From positions 1 to 51,216 of the forward strand of contig CAMVCQ010000007.1 in assembly GCA_947166015.1 (NCBI GenBank): a stretch of DNA of 51,216 nucleotides, given 5' to 3'. The notes beneath the pieces were generated by a model. It did not search any database, was not told the DNA's origin, and saw only the letters and a program-made list of their open reading frames with translations. Below, in pieces: positions 27,685 through 36,311 of this stretch; position 1 is the stretch's first letter, and the number at the start of each line of letters is the position of its first letter. A program made the position numbers and the translations under genes. The stretch comes from an uncultured Lachnospiraceae bacterium (GTDB taxonomy: Bacteria > Bacillota > Clostridia > Lachnospirales > Lachnospiraceae).

Positions 27685-30327
27685 CTACAGATTCTCAAGT
27701 CTGCTTCTGACCTGATCGAGCATGCTTTTGTATTTTTCCTGTTTGACTTTTTCTTCCTCGATCTTTTCTTTTGGTGCTTTGGAAGTAAATCCCGGATTGG
27801 AGAGCATTTTTTCTGATCTTGCAAGCTCTCCGACAAGTCTTTTTTCTTCCTTTTGAAGTCTTTCTTTTTCCTTCTCTATATCCACAAGGTCCGCAAACGG
27901 CATATAGATGGTGGCATTTTCTATAACCACTGAGACTGCATTGTCCTCGATACCGGTTTTGTCAGACTGTATGACAACTTCTCCCGCAAGTCCAAGTGTT
28001 GCGAAAAAGCTTAGGTTATCCTCAAAGTTTGCTCTTACCGAATCATCCTCAGATACAACAAACACCTTTGCTTTCCTTGACGGCGGGACATTCATCTCAC
28101 CGCGGATATTTCTGATGCCCGAAACCGCTTCTTTGATCTTCTCGATCTGCTTTTCTTCCTCAGAGAAGCTTTTGAGTTGCGAGTAAACAGGCCAGTCAGA
28201 AACCATGATCGAGCTTCCGTCATCAAGCAATGTCTGATATATCTCCTCAGTGATAAACGGCATATATGGATGGAGAAGCTTCAGCGCGCTTACAAGCACG
28301 GTTTTTAACGTGTACAGTGCTGCAGCCTTGGTCGTATCCTCATCAGAATACAGTCTCGGCTTAACCATCTCGATATACCAGTCACAGAATGATTCCCATA
28401 TGAAATCATATATTTTCGATACTGCTATTCCAAGCTCGTACTTTTCCATCAGAGCCGTGACATCGGCAACCAGGTCGTTCGCCTTGCTGATGATCCATTT
28501 GTCGGCTTTTGTAAGCTCGGACGCAGGTACATCATCATAGTCGAGGCCCTCATTTTTCTCGAAATTCATAAGAATGAATCGTGAAGCGTTCCAAACCTTG
28601 TTCGCAAAGTTTCTGTTTGCCTCAACCTTCTCCCAGTAGAATCTCATATCGTTTCCGGGTGCATTTCCGGTCACGAGCGTAAGTCTCAGTGCATCGGCAC
28701 CGTATTTGTCGATAACCTCGAGCGGATCGATCCCGTTTCCGAGGGATTTGCTCATTTTTCTACCCTGCGAATCACGCACAAGTCCGTGAATGAGCACTGT
28801 ATCAAACGGAGTTTTGCCGGTGTGCTCAAGTCCCGAAAAGATCATCCTTGTAACCCAGAAAAAGATGATATCATATCCGGTAACAAGCGTATTTGTAGGA
28901 TAAAAATACTCAAGCTCTTTTGTATCATCCGGCCAGCCAAGTGTTGAAAACGGCCACAGAGCCGAACTAAACCATGTATCAAGTGTATCGGGATCCTGAC
29001 GCATAGGCTTGCCGCATTTCGGACAGCACGGCCTTTCGTCACGGCTTACTACAAGCTCGCCGCAGTCATCACAATAATAAGCCGGAATCCTGTGTCCCCA
29101 CCAGAGCTGTCTGGAGATACACCAGTCTCTGATGTTTTCAAGCCAGTGGAAATATGTCTTGTCAAAATGCTCCGGCACAAACTTTGTCTCGCCTTTTTTG
29201 ACTGCCTCGATAGCAGGCTTTGCAAGAGGCTCCATCTTTACGAACCACTGCTTTGATACTCTCGGCTCTACAGTAGTTCCGCAGCGATAGCATGTACCTA
29301 CATTGTGATCGTGATCCTCTGTTTTGATCAGTGCGCCTTCTTTTTCAAGGTCTTTTATGATTGCCTCGCGAGCTTCATATCTGTCCATACCTGCGTACGC
29401 TTCATAATCATCAACGATCTTTGCGTCATCAGTCATTACATTGATGACAGGCAGGTCGTGGCGTTTGCCGACCTCAAAATCGTTTGGATCGTGCGCAGGG
29501 GTTATTTTTACGACACCGGTTCCGAATTCCATATCGACATAATCATCTGCGATAAGCGGAATCTCCCTGTGTACGATAGGAAGTATCAGCTTTCTTCCCA
29601 CGAGGTCTTTGTATCTTTCGTCATTTGGATTTACCGCAACCGCTGTATCTCCGAGAAGTGTCTCGGGACGGGTCGTCGCAAGCTCGACATATCCGTCTCC
29701 GTTAGCAAAAGGATATCTCAAATGCCAAAAATGCCCCTTCTGATCCTCGTACTCAACCTCAGCATCGGAAATAGTCGTAAGACAGTTCGGACACCAGTTG
29801 ATGATCCTCTCTCCTCTGTAGATAAGTCCTTTTTCGTAGAGGTTTGCAAAAACCGTTCTGACAGCCTTGTTGCAGCCCTCGTCCATGGTAAATCTCTCAC
29901 GCTCCCAGTCACAGGAGGAGCCCATTTTTTTGAGCTGTGATACTATACGACCGCCGTACTGCTCTTTCCATTTCCAGGCTCTCTCGAGGAAACCCTCTCG
30001 TCCGAGGTCGTCTTTTGTGATGCCTTCTTTTTTCATCGCTTCAACTATCTTTGCTTCAGTTGCGATCGAAGCGTGATCTGTTCCCGGCATCCACAAAGTC
30101 TCATATCCCTGCATCCTTTTGAATCGGATAAGGATATCCTGCAATGTGTTGTCAAAAGCATGCCCCATATGAAGCTGACCTGTGATGTTTGGCGGTGGGA
30201 TAACTATCGTGTAGGGATTTTTGTTTTCATTTACCTCCGCATGAAAGTACCCTTTTTCCATCCACATAGAATACAGACGGTCTTCTATATCCTTCGGGTC
30301 GTATGTTTTTCCTAATTCCTTGCGCAT
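27685..30327 (-). CDS. valS: Valyl-tRNA synthetase
   Basis: ValRS charges tRNA-Val. The 880-residue length is typical. Class I signatures are present: PPPNITGQLHMGHAFDNTLQ near residue 45 (HIGH box) and GRKMSKSLGNGIDP near 525. The editing domain (TRPETLLGDTAVAVNP), the zinc-type CDDCGEL/CCPKCGKP cysteines and the C-terminal coiled-coil tRNA-binding arm (IEKEKERLQKEEKRLVGELA) are all visible. It is the second gene of the map operon, 27 bases after map, with no T-box leader. Confidence 0.99.
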   Translation of the reverse strand: MRKELGKTYDPKDIEDRLYSMWMEKGYFHAEVNENKNPYTIVIPPPNITGQLHMGHAFDNTLQDILIRFKRMQGYETLWMPGTDHASIATEAKIVEAMKKEGITKDDLGREGFLERAWKWKEQYGGRIVSQLKKMGSSCDWERERFTMDEGCNKAVRTVFANLYEKGLIYRGERIINWCPNCLTTISDAEVEYEDQKGHFWHLRYPFANGDGYVELATTRPETLLGDTAVAVNPNDERYKDLVGRKLILPIVHREIPLIADDYVDMEFGTGVVKITPAHDPNDFEVGKRHDLPVINVMTDDAKIVDDYEAYAGMDRYEAREAIIKDLEKEGALIKTEDHDHNVGTCYRCGTTVEPRVSKQWFVKMEPLAKPAIEAVKKGETKFVPEHFDKTYFHWLENIRDWCISRQLWWGHRIPAYYCDDCGELVVSRDERPCCPKCGKPMRQDPDTLDTWFSSALWPFSTLGWPDDTKELEYFYPTNTLVTGYDIIFFWVTRMIFSGLEHTGKTPFDTVLIHGLVRDSQGRKMSKSLGNGIDPLEVIDKYGADALRLTLVTGNAPGNDMRFYWEKVEANRNFANKVWNASRFILMNFEKNEGLDYDDVPASELTKADKWIISKANDLVADVTALMEKYELGIAVSKIYDFIWESFCDWYIEMVKPRLYSDEDTTKAAALYTLKTVLVSALKLLHPYMPFITEEIYQTLLDDGSSIMVSDWPVYSQLKSFSEEEKQIEKIKEAVSGIRNIRGEMNVPPSRKAKVFVVSEDDSVRANFEDNLSFFATLGLAGEVVIQSDKTGIEDNAVSVVIENATIYMPFADLVDIEKEKERLQKEEKRLVGELARSEKMLSNPGFTSKAPKEKIEEEKVKQEKYKSMLDQVRSRLENL

Positions 30328-30354
30328 TTTTGTAATCCTTCCTTCTCTTTTCGA

Positions 30355-31227
30355 TCAATATGATAAAATCTCACAGCCCGTCTCGGTTACCAGCACCTCG
30401 ACCTCCCACTGTGCAGACGGCAATCCATCATCAGTGTACACGGTCCAGCCGTTTTCCTCATCGATAAATATTTTGTCAGTTCCCATGTTTACCATCGGTT
30501 CTATTGTAAATACCATCCCCGGCACCATAAGCATTTCCTGTCCGGGCTTGGATACATAGCTTACAAACGGATCCTCGTGGAACTCAAGTCCGCATCCATG
30601 TCCGCCTATCTCTTTGACTACACTGTATCCGTGGTCAAGAGCATGCTGATGAACTGCGTGCCCCATATCTCCCATAAACGTCCAGGGCTTCACTTTTTCT
30701 ATGCCCTTTTCCATACATTCTTTTGTGACCTCGACAAGCTTTTTCCACTCGGGATCAACATCCCCTATCATAAACATTCTGGAGGAATCTGAAAAATATC
30801 CATCCAATATCGTGGAACAATCCACGTTTATGATATCTCCATCCTTGAGGATGACATCCTTTGACGGAATCCCGTGACACACCTGATCGTTGATCGAGGT
30901 GCAGACATTTTTGGGATATCCTTCATAATTTAAGTCTGCAGGTATGCCTCCCATTTTTGCAGTAGTCGTCGCCACTATATCATCTATCTCCTGAGTATTC
31001 ATCCCGGCATGGATTTTTTCTCCGATCTCATCGAGCACGGCGATGTTGATGACTGCGCTTCTTTTGATCCCCTCGATATCCTCGGGTGTTTTGATCAGAC
31101 TCCTGTCCGGGACCTCGTGTCCTTTCTTTTCATATGATAGGATCCTATCATCAAACTCCTGGTGACATATTTTGTACTTTTTTCCACTTCCGCACCAACA
31201 GGGTGCGTTTCGCTGCCATTTTTTCAT
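30355..31227 (-). CDS. map: Methionine aminopeptidase type I with SEC-C zinc motif
   Basis: The enzyme removes the N-terminal methionine from new proteins. Residues 1-30 carry a SEC-C motif (APCWCGSGKKYKICH; C10, C12, C21, H22), a zinc-binding tag that may help docking on the ribosome. The pita-bread catalytic domain follows from residue 45, with the metal ligands in INVDCS, YFSDSSRMF, GGHGCGLEFHEDP and FTIEPMV, and a final glutamate in WEVEVLVTE. The 290-residue length fits SEC-C-containing MetAPs of Clostridia. The ribosome binding site is weak (AAGAGAG). It opens the map-valS-small protein-TPR-fliB operon. Confidence 0.97.
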   Translation of the reverse strand: MKKWQRNAPCWCGSGKKYKICHQEFDDRILSYEKKGHEVPDRSLIKTPEDIEGIKRSAVINIAVLDEIGEKIHAGMNTQEIDDIVATTTAKMGGIPADLNYEGYPKNVCTSINDQVCHGIPSKDVILKDGDIINVDCSTILDGYFSDSSRMFMIGDVDPEWKKLVEVTKECMEKGIEKVKPWTFMGDMGHAVHQHALDHGYSVVKEIGGHGCGLEFHEDPFVSYVSKPGQEMLMVPGMVFTIEPMVNMGTDKIFIDEENGWTVYTDDGLPSAQWEVEVLVTETGCEILSY

Positions 31228-31333
31228 TTTTTCTCTCTTATTCTCTCTTTTTCTCTTTCATATATAACAAACGCTCATCAAATTCTAACGGCGATGTCCA
31301 TGGATAATCAATTACTCGAAAATCCAACTGTAC

Positions 31334-31362
31334 ATTCTATCATATAATGCTTGAATTATCAA
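31334..31362 (-). promoter_or_regulatory. Promoter of the map-valS operon
   Basis: TTGATA (31357-31362) and TAGAAT (31334-31339) are 17 bases apart on the minus strand. The leader would be about 100 bases, purine-rich near the map start. This fills the map side of the 370-base gap between map and padR; no gene is seen in that gap. Confidence 0.7.
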
Positions 31363-31400
31363 GTGTCTGAATCTCGAAAGAAAAAAAAATAAAATAATAC

Positions 31401-31429
31401 TTGACCTGGCGTAGTATGTGTGGTATAGT
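31401..31429 (+). promoter_or_regulatory. Promoter of the padR operon, overlapped by direct repeats
   Basis: TTGACC (31401-31406) and TATAGT (31424-31429) lie 17 bases apart on the plus strand. The ten-base word TAGTATGTGT occurs twice, at 31412-31421 inside the spacer and at 31426-31435 across the -10 box, 14 bases apart. This position would suit an autoregulating repressor. Confidence 0.75.
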
Positions 31430-31442
31430 ATGTGTAACGGTG

Positions 31443-31540
31443 GTACGACAGTCGTACTATGACAGACGGTACTATGTCAGACAATGCTATGTCAGACAGA
31501 ACTATATAGACGACATTATGTCAGGATGCGCAACTGACAT
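31443..31540 (+). repeat. Direct and inverted repeats in the padR leader
   Basis: From 31443 to 31457 runs the perfect palindrome GTACGAC-A-GTCGTAC. From 31455 to 31529 the 15-base unit TACTATGTCAGACRR is repeated about five times with increasing drift (units at 31455, 31470, 31485, 31500 and about 31514). The last unit begins a perfect inverted repeat ATGTCAG-9 bases-CTGACAT (31518-31540). Units are too short and unspaced for CRISPR. They are candidate PadR binding sites or a leader structure. Confidence 0.8.
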
Positions 31541-31597
31541 CGTGCACAAACCGAAAAACACGAGGCAACTACGATACGCCTCAGAATGGAGGAATCT

Positions 31598-31957
31598 ATG
31601 ATAAGCAGCGATGTTATCCGCGGATACAACGATACCATTATCCTGTATCTGCTATTGGGAAAAGCTTCATACGGATATGAGATTTCAAAAAATATCCGAA
31701 AGATTTCCCAGGACAAATATGTGATAAAAGAAACAACACTGTACTCTGCCGTATCAAGAATGGAAAGAAACGGATACATCAAATCCTACTATGATGTTGG
31801 AGAAAACGGCAAAAAAAGAACCTACTACCTTATCACGGACAAAGGCAAGGATTATTATCATGAAAAATGTTCCGAATGGGAGCTGACAAAAGAAGTCCTT
31901 GACAAGTTTATAAGCAAAAATGAAACTGCCGAAAAGGAGGAGGTAAACAATGGATAG
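31598..31957 (+). CDS. PadR family transcriptional regulator
   Basis: The protein has 119 residues from the ATG at 31598; GGAGG eight bases upstream decides this start over the in-frame ATG at 31586. The winged helix-turn-helix of the PadR family is clear: TIILYLLLGKASYGYEISKN, IKETTLYSAVSRMERNGYIK, then the wing (GKKRTYYLITDKGKDYY). The short C-terminal helix suits the PadR-s2 type (LmrR-like). It overlaps the next gene by eight bases. PadR-like repressors commonly control their own operon and the membrane partner encoded next to them, and the repeats in the leader fit this. Confidence 0.93.
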   Translation: MISSDVIRGYNDTIILYLLLGKASYGYEISKNIRKISQDKYVIKETTLYSAVSRMERNGYIKSYYDVGENGKKRTYYLITDKGKDYYHEKCSEWELTKEVLDKFISKNETAEKEEVNNG

Positions 31958-33653
31958 ATTAAAAGAATATTTAGATCAACTCTTTGCCGGTGCCGGTGAA
32001 ACACCGGAAGTTCTCTACGCAAAAGCTGAGCTTCTGCAGATGATGGAGGATAAATTCGAAGCACTTCTGGAAGAAGGAAAAACAGAGGATGAAGCTGTTG
32101 ATATCATAATAGCAGAATTCGGAAACTTTGAAGAGATTTCAAAGGAGCTTGGAATCGACGATGTGATCGACAAAAACAACATTCCTACAAACAATGGTTC
32201 TGTAATGACTGATGCAAAAGGCAAGGAAAGAACCATCCTCCGTATGACAAAGGAGCAGATCCTAAACTATACAAAATTTGCAAAAAAGCACGCCGGACTG
32301 GTTGCCGGAGGTATTGCGGCATTTATTCTGGCTCCGTACTTTGCTTCGATCTGTGATGACCTTTTCGAGGGCTTCATCGGACACGCGGCAGCAGGAGCAC
32401 TGAGCGGATTGGCATTTTTCCTGTTTATCGCGATCGGTGTATCAAGCTTGATAATAGCTGCAAACCTGACAAAACGCTCGGGAAGGCTGAACAAACACGC
32501 TATAATGCTGGACGCTGACGCTATCGATGACCTTGACGCCTATGCAAACAAGGTCAACTCAAGACAGGTTATCATGCTTGTGATAGGAATTACATTTTGC
32601 ATTATCGCACCGGCAGCCTCGGCACTTAGCAACCTTGTGGCCGGACCGCTCGGCATTATGCTTGATTCGGCAGTTTTGCTTTTTGCGGCTATCGGGGTAT
32701 TTTTCATAGTATACTCATCAAGCATCAAAAATCGACTCGAGGAGCTCGACAAAGGAATCAAGCATTATAACTCGGTCGGATATGCGAAGGTCGGTGGCAC
32801 AGCTGCCGGTATGGCAAGCAGTCCGGCAGGAAACGCAACTAACGGAAATGCAACGGCCACCTGGAACTACGAACCGAAAAGCCACGTTCCGGTATGGGTG
32901 ATCATAGTTGTAATAGTATTCTGCTCGATAACACTTGGAACAGTATTTACTTGTGTTCCGTTCTTCAGCGGTTATCACGAAAACTTTTTTGCAGGCGGTC
33001 AGCAGTTTGACGGAAACGAAAAATTCCCCGCTTCACAGGTAAATAACATAAAATTTGATATTGCGTCTTCAAATGTAAACCTAAACAAAGGCTCGGGGTC
33101 GGACATAACGATCGCATACCATGGTAAATTCATGAATCAGCCAAAGGTTTCCCTCGAAAACGGCGAACTGAAGGTAAAGATAAATGATTCGAAATTCCAT
33201 CTGTTTGGAGCAGGCAACAGCTCCGGAACGATCGATATAAACATCCCCGAATCCTGCGCCCCGGATTACAAATTTGAGATGGCCGCAGGCAACCTAAACA
33301 TCAATGAGATAAAAATGAATTCTCTTGATGCAGAGCTTGCAGCAGGTGATTTCAGTTTCAACAACGGCTCTATCGCCAACAGAGCAAAATTTGAAATGGC
33401 TGCCGGAAACCTCACCATCAACGGAACCGAGGTGAATGACATTGATGCAGAGCTTGCAGCAGGAAACTTCGAGTATCATTTCAAGGACAAAAATGATGCG
33501 GATAATTTCAGATTCGACCTCAACTGTGCACTCGGAGAGCTCAACTTCTTCGGCGCAACGCACGGAGGGATCGTTTCACAGAACGCAAAAAACGGCGGAG
33601 GATCAAAAAGCATGAAGGTTGAAGCCGCTGCCGGAAGGATCAATGTCGACTGA
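31950..33653 (+). CDS. HAAS-domain membrane protein with DUF4097-like repeats
   Basis: The protein has 567 residues. Residues 1-70 form a HAAS-type helical domain (LKEYLDQLFAGAGETPEVLY, then EALLEEGKTEDEAVDIIIAE), the usual partner of PadR regulators. Four to five membrane helices follow (about 112-260 and 317-340). From residue 350 the chain is an extracytoplasmic beta-rich region like DUF4097 adhesin-type domains, with the near-repeat KFEMAAGNLNINEI/KFEMAAGNLTINGT and twice DAELAAG. Such PadR-HAAS-DUF4097 sets are thought to sense the envelope, but the signal is not known. GGAGGAGG precedes the ATG inside padR, so the two are translationally coupled. Confidence 0.88.
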   Translation: MDRLKEYLDQLFAGAGETPEVLYAKAELLQMMEDKFEALLEEGKTEDEAVDIIIAEFGNFEEISKELGIDDVIDKNNIPTNNGSVMTDAKGKERTILRMTKEQILNYTKFAKKHAGLVAGGIAAFILAPYFASICDDLFEGFIGHAAAGALSGLAFFLFIAIGVSSLIIAANLTKRSGRLNKHAIMLDADAIDDLDAYANKVNSRQVIMLVIGITFCIIAPAASALSNLVAGPLGIMLDSAVLLFAAIGVFFIVYSSSIKNRLEELDKGIKHYNSVGYAKVGGTAAGMASSPAGNATNGNATATWNYEPKSHVPVWVIIVVIVFCSITLGTVFTCVPFFSGYHENFFAGGQQFDGNEKFPASQVNNIKFDIASSNVNLNKGSGSDITIAYHGKFMNQPKVSLENGELKVKINDSKFHLFGAGNSSGTIDINIPESCAPDYKFEMAAGNLNINEIKMNSLDAELAAGDFSFNNGSIANRAKFEMAAGNLTINGTEVNDIDAELAAGNFEYHFKDKNDADNFRFDLNCALGELNFFGATHGGIVSQNAKNGGGSKSMKVEAAAGRINVD

Positions 33654-33662
33654 TCCTGACAA

Positions 33663-33700
33663 AAAAACAGGGAGTTCAATCTGATGAACTCCCTGTTTTT
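33663..33700. terminator. Strong bidirectional terminator
   Basis: AAAAACAGGGAGTTCA (33663-33678) pairs perfectly with 33685-33700 over 16 bases with a six-base loop; T-runs follow in both directions. It ends the padR operon on the plus strand and the glycosidase gene on the minus strand. Confidence 0.93.
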
Positions 33701-33789
33701 AATTATTCAATTGTTTTGCAAATAGTTTTGCTTCCTTCAGGCTGTAATTATAAGTTGTTTTTGATACAGCATTTTCATATAGCTTTTGA

Positions 33790-35277
33790 TCATTTTTTCT
33801 TGGCTTTTTTCACATACAATGCATCCGGCAGATAACGACCAAAGCCCGACGGGCTTGATGAACGAGTGATCTGTGCGCCGTCATACCACATGATGGATGA
33901 GCTTCCGCCGTCCAGGTTTGCAGCCTGAAATACCTTGTACTCTATCAGAGTTTTGGCACATTCTTCCATCGTACATCCAAGGCTGTAGCCTATCTGTCTT
34001 CCGTCTACGACAAGCATCAAAAATGTTCCGTCTTTTGCCTGGCCTACAGCGGTTCTCGGTTGGATACCAAGTCCATACGTACCTGCCACAACACATTTTC
34101 CATCGACTACAAGCGCCGGGAAGAACTGAACCCCCCAGCGGAATTTCGAAGTGTCAACATTCCATGGATTAAGTATGTAAAATTTGTTGTTGCTTTTTTT
34201 CATTCCGAAGAATTTTGAATCCGCGATGTTTTGTTTTCCATAATCAACACCGTCTATAACAAGCGCTCCTTTGACATCGCCACCGCTTCCGTGTCCTCCG
34301 ACATCCGTAAACCCGCTCGCATTTATTGCAAGAAGTGCATTGTAATTCTCTCCAAAACGATCTATGATCTCTCCTCTTGATCCGAGATGTCTTGACTTAC
34401 CTACGCACACCTGCTCGGGTTCTTTTACGATTGCAAGCTTTCCAACATAACCGGAACCTTCCACTCCGACAAGCACGAGGTTATTTTTTGTATCACACGC
34501 AAGCACCTTGTCTTTTTTCTTTGTTTTTATCTTCATGTTCCAGTCAAGGTCTTTGAATTTGATATTGTTTAATTCTTCCTCGGTATCTATAGAGTTTTTG
34601 TCAAGATACTCTTTGAAGCTTTTTGTGTTAAGCTCCCAATATTTTTTGAAAAATTCCTCGCGAGGATCTACAACAGGCTCAGGCGAAGGAGACGGCTGAG
34701 TTTCATCAGACCATTTACTCTCGAACGTTTTTTGCTCTTCCCTGGCCGCCCTCAGAGCCTCCATGACCTCATCTATGATCCAATGCGGGATAAACCAGGT
34801 CGCAAGCCATTTGTGATGAGTCGTACTCATCGCGGTCTCGATATATATGTTTCTCCATTTACGCACAAACGGTATCGGTGCAAAAACAAATGTCAGATAC
34901 ATACTTGCAAGAAGTCCAAAAATGATCCCTATGACGATCCATTTCTTTTTTCTTTTTTTCTTTGGCTTACCGTCTTCATCCTCCGGTACGACCAGGTCGG
35001 GATCATCGTCCAGTGTCACCTTTGGCAATATATCCGAAACTCCCTCATCCGGATCAGCTTCCTGATCATTTTCAGGAACCTCATTAGCAACAAATCCCTC
35101 CTGAGATTTACGCTCAGCATCTTGCATCGCCTGTATGCTTTTTGCAAGGTCGGCTTTCTGCTCTTCTTCAATCGATCTCGCCGAATCCGCCTGGAAGCCT
35201 TTTCCAGACTCGTATGACTCAACAAGTTCAATTGCTTTTTTCGCCGCGAGTTCTCCTGAAAAATCCTTTTCGTCCAT
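33790..35277 (-). CDS. Membrane-anchored phosphodiester glycosidase family protein (NAGPA domain)
   Basis: The protein has 495 residues. Residues 1-108 are acidic and charged, then KKKRKKK precedes one membrane helix (about 113-135), leaving the rest outside. From about residue 270 a NAGPA-type phosphodiester glycosidase domain follows: SRHLGSRGEIIDRFGENYNA, NASGFTDVGGHGSGGDVKG, RTAVGQAKDGTFLMLVVDG and the hallmark NLDGGSSS near residue 457. Known members cleave GlcNAc-1-phosphodiester bonds or act on wall glycopolymers. AAAAGGA precedes the ATG. A 30-codon open stretch in the +1 frame follows the stop (see findings). Confidence 0.88.
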   Translation of the reverse strand: MDEKDFSGELAAKKAIELVESYESGKGFQADSARSIEEEQKADLAKSIQAMQDAERKSQEGFVANEVPENDQEADPDEGVSDILPKVTLDDDPDLVVPEDEDGKPKKKRKKKWIVIGIIFGLLASMYLTFVFAPIPFVRKWRNIYIETAMSTTHHKWLATWFIPHWIIDEVMEALRAAREEQKTFESKWSDETQPSPSPEPVVDPREEFFKKYWELNTKSFKEYLDKNSIDTEEELNNIKFKDLDWNMKIKTKKKDKVLACDTKNNLVLVGVEGSGYVGKLAIVKEPEQVCVGKSRHLGSRGEIIDRFGENYNALLAINASGFTDVGGHGSGGDVKGALVIDGVDYGKQNIADSKFFGMKKSNNKFYILNPWNVDTSKFRWGVQFFPALVVDGKCVVAGTYGLGIQPRTAVGQAKDGTFLMLVVDGRQIGYSLGCTMEECAKTLIEYKVFQAANLDGGSSSIMWYDGAQITRSSSPSGFGRYLPDALYVKKAKKK

Positions 35278-35362
35278 TTTGATTATCCTTTTCCTTTACA
35301 GATATACCGGTTTTCAAGTTTCTTTTATGCCTTAAAATACGTCACAACAGTCTACTATAACA

Positions 35363-35391
35363 CAAAAAGCCTGCATAAACAAGCTTTTTTT
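35363..35391 (-). terminator. Terminator of the rfbA transcript
   Basis: AAAAAGC (35364-35370) and GCTTTTT (35383-35389) form the stem, with T-runs on both sides; on the minus strand it lies about 35-60 bases after the rfbA stop. A TATAGT with a poor TTGTTT -35 box lies within and beyond it and might serve the glycosidase gene. Confidence 0.6.
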
Positions 35392-35423
35392 CGGGATACA
35401 CCGTCAATCGAGGTGCGTCCTCA

Positions 35424-36299
35424 TCAAGAATAATACCCTCCCTCGACCACATTTTTCAGGTATTTTCCATATTGATTGTTGTATCGTTCGTATGCTTTTG
35501 TCATTCTTTCTTTGTCTATCCAACCGTTTTCATACGCAATTTCTTCTATGCAGCTGATCTTTCTGTGCTGGTGGGTTTCCACAGTTCGGACAAAGTTTGA
35601 CGCTTCAAAAAGACTGTCATGCGTACCGGTATCAAGCCAGGTAAAACCTCTTCCAAGGATCTCCACCGAAAGTTCTCCCCTCTCCAGATACATCCTGTTG
35701 AGATCGGTTATCTCGTATTCGCCGCGAGCAGACGGCTTCAGTTTTTTTGCCATCGAGACAACTTCGTTATCATAAAAATACAAGCCCGTCACGCAATAAT
35801 TACTCTTTGGATTTTGCGGTTTTTCTTCAATAGAAACAACCTCTCCTTTTTCATCAAACTCAACTATACCAAATCTTTCCGGATCATCTACATAGTAGCC
35901 GAACACAGTCGCTCCGACCTCTTTTGATGCTGCTTTTCTGAGTATTTTTGTAAATCCTTTTCCGAAAAATATATTGTCGCCCAACACCATAGCTACGGAA
36001 TCCCCTCCAATGAAATCCTCAGCTATCACAAATGCCTGGGCAAGTCCCTCGGGTTTGTCTTGTACCTTGTATGAAAGCTCAAGACCGAATTTTGATCCGT
36101 TCTCAAATAGCGCTTCAAACCTTGGCAGATCCTCGGGCGTTGATATGATAAGGATTTCTCTGATCCCCGCAAGCATAAGCACCGACAGGGGATAGTATAT
36201 CATCGGCTTGTCATACACCGGCAAAAGCTGCTTGGATGTAACAGTCGTCAGCGGATACAATCTGCTACCTGATCCTCCTGCCAAAACTATACCTTTCAT
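35424..36299 (-). CDS. rfbA: Glucose-1-phosphate thymidylyltransferase
   Basis: The enzyme makes dTDP-glucose from glucose-1-phosphate and dTTP, the first step to dTDP-rhamnose and other dTDP-sugars of the cell surface. The 291-residue protein starts [18 protein letters not shown] and continues [19 protein letters not shown], the full RmlA signature, with [24 protein letters not shown] and TGLYFYDN further on. The start is the ATG at 36299 (GAGGAGGG upstream). No rfbB, rfbC or rfbD is next to it, so the later steps must be encoded elsewhere. It follows the methylase gene by about 12 bases. Confidence 0.96.
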   Translation of the reverse strand: MKGIVLAGGSGSRLYPLTTVTSKQLLPVYDKPMIYYPLSVLMLAGIREILIISTPEDLPRFEALFENGSKFGLELSYKVQDKPEGLAQAFVIAEDFIGGDSVAMVLGDNIFFGKGFTKILRKAASKEVGATVFGYYVDDPERFGIVEFDEKGEVVSIEEKPQNPKSNYCVTGLYFYDNEVVSMAKKLKPSARGEYEITDLNRMYLERGELSVEILGRGFTWLDTGTHDSLFEASNFVRTVETHQHRKISCIEEIAYENGWIDKERMTKAYERYNNQYGKYLKNVVEGGYYS

Positions 36300-36311
36300 C
36301 ACGCACCCTCC

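Noticed and set aside
31455..31529. Possible CRISPR array
   Set aside because: Units of 15 bases follow one another without spacers and drift strongly; no cas gene is near.
35424..36299. Start of a dTDP-rhamnose operon
   Set aside because: Only rfbA is present; neighbours on both sides are unrelated to sugar-nucleotide synthesis.
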